Shown here in pieces: positions 47,064-64,000 of a stretch of DNA of 64,000 nt (position 1 is its first letter; every line of letters starts with the position of its first letter). This stretch comes from Clavelina lepadiformis. Lineage: Eukaryota > Chordata > Ascidiacea > Aplousobranchia > Clavelinidae. Under the pieces are notes generated by a model, which was given only the letters and a program-made list of their open reading frames with translations, searched no databases and was not told the DNA's origin. The stretch covers positions 6,138,001-6,202,000 of the forward strand of contig NC_135242.1 of assembly GCF_947623445.1 (NCBI RefSeq), in the 5' to 3' direction. Made by a program: the position numbers and the translations under genes.

Positions 47064-47790
47064 CAGGGTTGGGGTGATCGTAATCGTTATTCGTAATCGA
47101 TTGTCAATCGTTAGCATTTTATTGATAATCGAATTTTGTTTAAATAAAGTCAGGATTCACCTTTAGTAGTCGGTCGATTATTCGATTGTTAAGGCACCAA
47201 AGCCATAGCAATCGATGGATTATTCGATTTTGGTTGTACCAAAGTAAAAAAAATCGATTTATTCGTAATAAGTTTACTGTTAATTCAAATTGCGATCGAT
47301 TTTCTAGTCATTCGTTAACTACTTGGTAGTTTGGCGCGGCCAACCATAAGTAGTGTTGTTTTTCAACAATTTACTGGTTGCATGGTCAATCAAAGCTTCT
47401 TTCAGTGTAGCTACAAATGACATTGACGCATCATAATAACGTAAATGTAAAACAACATGCACTGCATATTTGCGCATTGTTACAGCAAAACTATTACACT
47501 GGATACGGTTTATGAACGTTTATCTACTTTCTATTATCCGATTAACGTTCTGAAAGGATACATCCAAGCTCTGGAAAGTGTATCAAACGTAATCGATTTA
47601 ATCGACTAAAACGCACAGTTTATTCAAATTACTTGAACAAAATCTTAGGAAAATCGAATATTGCCCGGGTTTTGGTGTAATTATTCGATTTATTCGTCAC
47701 AATAGTCTGAAAAACCGATTACAACTAGAATAAAACCATTCACGTTGACATTTACTCAATTACTTGGTAGACGTAATCGCCCCAACCCTG
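47064..47790. mobile_element. MITE-like element, 727 bp
   Basis: The ends CAGGGTTGGGG (47064-47074) and CCCCAACCCTG (47780-47790) are exact 11-bp inverted repeats, followed inside by GATCGTAATCG and, at the other end, CGTAATCG. The interior is dense in ATTCGATT/AATCGATT-like motifs on both strands. The flanking octamers (GGGTTCAC and GTTAAAAC) do not match, so the duplication has decayed or the element is older. The end sequence suggests hAT-like ancestry. No coding capacity. Confidence 0.65.
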
Positions 47791-48989
47791 GTTAAAACAG
47801 TTTACCAATTCCATCGAGATACTGTTTGTTGGCTTATTCTCAGAAACTGTTGCTATTGCTTAAACTATTGCTTCCTTACACACTGACCACTTGACCAGTG
47901 GCAAGCCTTAATGCATTATAGATAAATGCATACAGTCCAACACACTCAACAACTGAACTTGCCATCAAGAGCACAACGTCGCGGCTTCACTTAAATTGAA
48001 CTAAAACCGTCTCTGGGCTTTGTCACACAACTATGCACAGACATTTTTTAAAGCCTATCTTCTTGCATGACTTCTCAGTTGAGCACTCGAGCCACGCACA
48101 GTCAAGCATATCGTTGAAAAAACCGTAGCGTCGAGAATAACGCACGGGTGCTCTTTGCACCGTGGAACTAATATAAATAGACATTTTAAAAAGGGTGGCC
48201 ATCATTTGTGCTGTAGATTTTCCATATGTACGCAATGGCTCGGGGGTCGACTCGCAAACGATACAATAAAAATAAAAATGTGTGCAATTTTTCTGGTCGC
48301 TACAAGTGGTTCTTTCACTAGTTCTTTTATTTGTCGTATAGGTTAGTTGTTTTTAATTGTATCAAATTGAAATAATAATTCTTTTTTTTAAGTAAATTTA
48401 AAGTCTAATTGAGAGCATATCAACCGCCATTATATACGTGGTTTCGTGGCCGCATGGTCATATCTAGCTTGAGTTTATGGTTCACACACAAGCACATAAA
48501 TTATTCTTTTTCATAATTATGTTTAAGAAAATAATTTTCCTAAATCTTTGCACAAATGAAGTTTACTACAACCTTATATTAAGTGGAAAACTGACGATGC
48601 TGACTATTTTACCAAAATACTTAAATAAGGCACAATTCGAAAAAACACTACCTGGGCCAGACCTTGACGTAGTTTAGTGGCTTGCGGACCTTAGTGATCT
48701 CAGAATTATGCGAGCGGTAGCTAAGCGTCTGGAAGAGACACCAAAACTGTAAAAGTTGAAGGGTATAGAGGACTGAACAAAGTGGACCAATTCACCCGGA
48801 AGATAAACATGTTGGCATTGGGCCAACAGTCTTACCTAGAAAAATTATAAACATTACGGAAGCATCAATGAACATTTCAAAACAGTATAACTTGGAAGAG
48901 GAAGGGCCTCTATGAGGCGGAAGTTTATGACGCAGTGTAGTGGAATCCATATGATGAAGCTGTAGGGCTAGGGCCGATCCCCTTTCGGA
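47791..48989. other. Non-coding region between the MITE-like element and the LINE remnant
   Basis: No motif-bearing frame. The last 150 bases before 48990 (from about 48840) may be 5' sequence of the retrotransposon. Confidence 0.35.
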
Positions 48990-51115
48990 ATATTAAAATC
49001 TTCACAAAAATTGTAACATGGTACGAGGAAAATGTATATGAGGCTGCTAAAACGGTAGAAATAAAGGCTGTCTATGTATCAAAGTCATACAGATGGCACG
49101 GAAGATAAAAATTACAATATCTGTGTCCTTGGATTGCGCGAGACGAGATGGCTTCAAAATGGTCAAATCAGGCAGACATCGGAAGACACGGTATAATCTA
49201 CTCCAGTCACACAGATACGGATGGGTCCTAACTTTGCAACAAAATCGAATAACATCAAGTTGAGTTGCGCAATAATGAAAACTACTGAGAAAAATCAAAA
49301 GACATATTTTACAGTCATCTGCAAGATCTATTGGACCGCCAAAAAACGAAAAACATCGTTGTTCTCATAAGTGATTTAACGTGAAAATTGAAGCGGACAA
49401 CACTGTCTATAAAAAGGTTATGGGTGCACATGGGCTCAAAGAGATGAGCGAGAACGGAGAGAGATTTGCAGATGTATGCTCTTTCAACAAATTGATATGA
49501 GGTAGTCCAACATTTTTCTGCACACCAGTGAAGCCACTTAGAGATCTCCAGATCATACAATCGAAAATTAAATTCGTCACGTGTGCAGTTTCGTGGATCA
49601 TGGAAATATATTAGAGTAAAAAAAGTGAGAAAAGAGATGCGGCATCTCCACCACCTCCAGAAGTGATGTGTCTGAAGAAACACACTAACACAATCAATGC
49701 TTGATTGCGGTACGATGTTGGCCTGCTTAAGTCCAGGGAAATATAAAGTCAATTTTTCTAACTAATAACTCTAACTAAACTTTTCAATAGTTTTACTAGA
49801 CTACAAGGAAGCTGACCTAGAAGCGCGACGACAGCAGATTGGGAGACATTGGCATGACACATACAAGGAGGTTCTTAGCAGGTAAATAACAACAAGACAA
49901 AGCAACAGGGATGGACATTAACAGAAAGCTCACTGAAATTGCTAGCCAGAGAAGCACAGATAAAAGGGTTAACATGAATCGAACAAGTAATGAAAAAGTA
50001 GAGAAATAACATGAACACACCAACGCTAACACCGAAATATAAAGAAATCGCAACTTTACGTATTATCGTGGAGCAGTTGCTGAAAGATAATTTTCGCCTT
50101 TCATTGACTATGAAACGATGTTGACAAATGTTGACGATGTTTACGGAGAGACACTGTATATGTTGCTGTGACATTTTTGAAACACCAGAGAATTTAATCG
50201 CATTGCATAATCCATAAGACATTTGAAGGAATGTCATGTGGAGTAAGGCATCCCGGTCAACTCTTTGACAGTTTTAAGGTAGAGACGGTACTATGCTATC
50301 ACCATTTTTACTTTTGATCGTTATTTAGTGGATCATAAAGACCGTTACACAGCGTAAAAGAACAACTGCATACAATGGAAGCATCTTGATGATCTCGACT
50401 TTGCTAACAACTTGGCTCATTTTTTGCAGACATTTTGCTCATATGAATTCATCTGTTAGCAACCCAACTGTAACATATTCAAATTTCATTACTGGAGTCT
50501 TCCTTCACCTAACTTGTAGAATTTTGGGTACGCAGGGTGTAAGTGACAAAGATGTGAAATCTAGTAGGGGGTAGGCATGAGCGGCCTTCTTTATTTTAAA
50601 AAACATCTCGACTTCTAACGAAGTTCACTTAAAAGAGAAACTTTGCGTTTTCAAATCTACGGTGAAGGTTGTCCTAGTGTATGCCTCTGAGAAATAAAGA
50701 ATGACAAACAAAACCCAGCAGAGGATACATGATTGGTTGCCTGAGAAAAATTCTTTGCATCAGATGGTCTGATGGGGTTTCCAATAAACCCTGGGGCAGT
50801 ACGGGCAACATGAGCCAGCAGTGGCCAAGCAGATCCTGAGACGGAAGTAGAGCTGGATATGCCACACACTCAAAAACCTGTTGATAGCATCGTGCGGCTC
50901 TACAACAGAACCCATTAAAGAAGAGAGGTTGAAGCAGATTCAGAAACACTTGGAATGATGACACTGATGCAGAACTGAAAAAAACAAACAGAAAAGAGTA
51001 TGGAAAAAAGATGACCTACAACTGAGTTTGGACCTCCGGTGGATAGTTTTTGTCAATAGCCCATGTTCCTCTTGTGCTGGGGTAAAGGGCTCAAGTAAGT
51101 ATAAGATTAAGTACA
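48990..51115 (+). mobile_element. Decayed non-LTR retrotransposon (endonuclease-reverse transcriptase), about 2.1 kb
   Basis: Broken plus-strand frames recall the endonuclease-RT polyprotein often named craniofacial development protein 2-like. Endonuclease pieces: NVYEAAKTVEIKAVYV (near 49025), LGLRETRW (near 49130), IIYSSHTDTDG (near 49190), QDLLDRQKTKNIVVLISDL (near 49320), GLKEMSENGERFADVC (near 49430). RT pieces: AFIDYETMLTNVDDVYGETL (near 50095), HLDDLDFANNLA (near 50385). The 3' part holds WSWICHTLKN (near 50840), DTDAELKKTNKTW and RWIVFVNSPCSS (near 50960-51060). Many stops, frameshifts and a large internal deletion show it is dead. The clade is likely RTE-like but uncertain. Minus-strand frames here (49047-50964) are antisense shadows. 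Confidence 0.82.
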
Positions 51116-51729
51116 TTAAAAATGCGAAAAGTTAACGTTAACAACGGTAGAAAGGTAACAACTTTGCACAAGTTGTTGCCTAAAGAGTCAAGTTTTATTG
51201 AGGTATTTGACAAATACGACTTCAAATAATATGAACTGTTTCTATAGTTTCTAGACTAAAGAGTTCCAGGTAAAGCTTGTTGTACTTTGCTTTGTATGCA
51301 GTATATTTATCATGCTGTTGAAACTGCTGTGTGTGTTAGATTAATAACCATGCAATGAATAATTGGTAAGCTGTGAGTGACACGGCAACCCTCGGATTTT
51401 CAAGTACTTGAGGTTGCTTGGATACAAAATAAGTGTTGATAAACCGACATGCATTTTTATTGGTTGTATAAAGTAAATTTGGCCTGCAGTAGGATTGCTA
51501 CTAACCTTTGATCGTTAATACTGGTTGCGTGGCGACGACTAAACAAAGAATGACTTAGACAACATCAGTCAAAGAACAAAGAGCAATCTACTTCGGGCTG
51601 TTTAGGTATTACTGTGTACATTTTACGAAAAAGGTAGGAAAATCATAGTGTAATCTGCGGATCGGCAACTGAAGACTCTCTGCAGAGTAGGCTACAGCTC
51701 GATACCTCTGATGCTAGCGCTTGAATACG
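51116..51729. other. Flank between the LINE remnant and the copine gene
   Basis: About 600 bases with no gene. It probably includes the copine promoter. Confidence 0.4.
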
Positions 51730-61519
<9,790 letters not shown>

Positions 61520-64000
61520 TGTCATCTCACAATCACTTCAATGTTGGAAAAAATTGTTTTTGGAATAATTTTTAAAACCAACCAGTGAAAGTTTTGTTTG
61601 CATCGCTTGTATTATAAAAATGAATACTTGCCGGCCGGGGAAAAAGTGTTCTACAAGTAAACACAAATCTTTATTTTTGATTGACATTAGTTAAAGAATA
61701 TTTCATCTGACAAGCCAAACTTCAATTTGAGTTGTACATTTACAGCAACATGCAAATTGTTTTAATATCGCTATATATTTCTGCTGTTGTCTATGCATGG
61801 TTTTTAAAAGTTGGCAGAAAGATTATGTGATTTGCTGCTGATTTCATGGTCTGTTTGACGTACTGTATAGAAGCGTTTGAAGATGCTCTGGTACGCAGGT
61901 ATGTACATATTTTAATTACTGCAAAGCCCCGTTTATAATTTATTTCCAAAACTTTTACCAATCTTAGTTTCAAACCAATCGCTTGTGTTATTTGTAATGA
62001 GCTATCTGTTCGTATGTTATATGTTTGTGTGATAAATATGCATATAACAGCTATAGCGTTAACATGTACATATCTGCATTTAACACTGTATACGTATTTT
62101 TACTGTATTTTCGTGCAATTGTTGTAGTGCATTGAGCAATGTAAAATAAATTAAGAGCCATAGTAATTTACTACGTCATAAATAACCAAAGCGTAACACC
62201 TCCGGTATCCCATTACAGTAGAAGCTTAACAGAATTGATTCGGACGATCTATGATCATACACAATATATGGACCGCAAATTACATTTCAAAGTTAACAAT
62301 GGCGATGACCATTGAACTTTCGCCAATAATTTATAGGTTTTGTGTCGCCTTTGAATGTTTATAAGTTTAGAGAAAAACATTCCCAGAAAGCTTAAAACCA
62401 CTGAACAGGGAATATATTAACTTGCCTAATGCGTTGTTGCTCACGCTGTATATTAAGTATTACAGGCCATGACAAGACTGTGGATATAAATCGTCTATTA
62501 ACATAGCTCAAGTATAATAAAAGGCTAGCGTTCAACCTGCCAATGGAAATGTTTAGTAGCCTTTATCGTGTAGTAAGCTTAGAATTCTAACTTCATGCGA
62601 CTTGAAGTTGCATTTTTTATTTACTTTTATACAGATTTATGCTTTCGAGGCTACGCTTGCAAATTACCATCTTGGTACAATTTATACTTTTTATTGAGTC
62701 ATCATAAATCAATAAAGTTATTCTTAACCACTTGCTTCTAATATTTTGCATGAAATTTCCAAGTCTACCAAAAAAAACAGAAAAAACTAACGGAACACAA
62801 TTATTTAGATAAGTCAGGACCTCTCCATGTATACATAGTTAAGGTCATGGTTAGTTAAGTACATAAGTTAAGGGGAATAACAACGTAAACACCAACAGTC
62901 GGGTTGATCTGATTACTAAACTTTGCCGAATTATCTTCTGCTAGAACACGTGAACATCTTAAGTTAAAAAAATCTGAAAGTAACCGGTCATAAAACAAGT
63001 TTGGTCTGATACTAACTAATTCAAATTTATCTGAATGCATCTTAGCTTTTTAAAATTTATTTAAATTTTTTTACGATTTGATTCAATTGACATGAATTTA
63101 AATGATTAAAAATACATTGGTGTAAGTTTTATTTGATTTTGATTGTTATGATTTGAATTTAAAAAACGGCTATTGCAACAGGTATAAAGTAATTTTAAGA
63201 TTAAATCACTTGAACTGCAAATAAATACAGCCAGCGATCCGGTAACCATGCAACTTTACGCCAGTTGGCTACACAATACCCGAATCATCATTACATCAAC
63301 TTGATAGCACGATGATACAAGACTGGTCGCGAACCACACATATTTTCAGCTCTGATTTACACTACATCGTACATATCATAGTGTAATTTCAACCAACATA
63401 CTACCAATTGCCAACCTGACATATTTTAACTTTTACCATGTCATCATCAGGTAGGCTATACTATGGCTTATGCTTTATCGTGCTTGATCGCTTTTGCATG
63501 AAATATTGAACCCAACAAATATACGCTTAATAATAAAACTCCCTAAAGTAAAACTTATCGAACGTATAAATATCTTATGTTGAAAACGAAACCGACTATA
63601 AAACGAATTGGATCTTCGCGTTCTCTGCCGTAAAATGAAATGATAAATTTGACTCTGGTCATCGCGTTACTTCAGGCGTGAAATATATATTGCACCTGCA
63701 AATCATTATCTTGCTAAGCATATATTGTTATGATCGATTCAAAATGTAAGTTTCTACAGTTTCAAGAAATAAGGAAGGCATATATTATTGCTGATTTGTT
63801 TGATAAACACTGTATAAATTTTGCTATTTTCCTATTTTATGCTTACATTATTATTTATCTTACTCTCCCGTCTTACTTTAAATAAGAAATTTGTGAAATA
63901 ATAAACCTATTTCGTTAATTATTGTGATATAAACCATGAGGAAACGCTTTCTTAAAATTTCAAAACCTTCCACCACAGGTATGTAGCACGGTCCCCGATA
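61520..64000. other. Region after the copine gene, no gene recognised
   Basis: AT-rich sequence of 2.5 kb with only short motif-free frames (for example 61791-61973 and 62855-63040 on the minus strand). A small ATG frame ending at a GTAAGT donor near 63732-63749 and an acceptor-like CCACCACAG near 63970 could belong to a gene that continues to the right, but this cannot be supported here. Confidence 0.4.

Noticed and set aside
49047..50964. Several 60-145-codon minus-strand frames
   Set aside because: Antisense shadows of the decayed LINE, whose endonuclease and RT motifs read on the plus strand.

Overview
The window looks like a stretch of an invertebrate chordate genome, most likely an ascidian such as Ciona. 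It is AT-rich, introns are mostly short with canonical GT-AG borders, and the gene set is clearly metazoan with chordate-like family members. It also carries short hAT-type MITEs and a P-element-like transposon, a type already known from urochordates. The species is an inference. The gene families were read directly from exon translations, and nearly every exon chain below was checked for splice sites and reading phase.

Layout. 856-5111 (-): ten exons of an OATP/SLCO transporter, closest in remembered motifs to SLCO4A, running off the left edge. 7276-12319: a complete P-element-type transposon with 32-bp perfect inverted repeats, an 8-bp target duplication and a four-exon THAP/transposase gene whose only visible lesion is one in-frame stop. 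13044-13281: a hAT MITE. 14971-15505 (+): a TSTD3-like single-domain rhodanese, tail to tail with MRPL24 at 15697-17840 (-). 18153-18463: a second hAT MITE. 21613-24916 (+): GTF2F1 (TFIIF alpha/RAP74). 25528-30506 (+): RFT1, with an intronless ADAT3 gene (25817-27028) nested on the same strand in its first intron. 32357-33089 (+): an unrecognised two-exon membrane protein.

34564-46772 (-): three tandem paralogues encoding signal peptide - SEA-like domain - EGF-like Cys-rich segment - single transmembrane helix - cytoplasmic tail. They share almost identical exon sizes and phases, but each has a completely different tail: SR-rich with a -TDV end, Ser-rich with a -STV end, and acidic. This cluster is the most distinctive content of the window. 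47064-47790: a MITE-like element. 48990-51115: a decayed non-LTR retrotransposon. 51730-61519 (+): a 15-exon copine whose two C2 domains have lost most expected calcium-binding acidic residues. A third MITE with a perfect 8-bp duplication (58176-58552) lies in one copine intron. The last 2.5 kb shows no convincing gene.

Functionally most genes are housekeeping: tRNA wobble deamination (ADAT3), ER N-glycan assembly (RFT1), Pol II initiation (GTF2F1) and mitochondrial translation (MRPL24). The lineage-specific part is the SEA/EGF cluster and the mobile elements.
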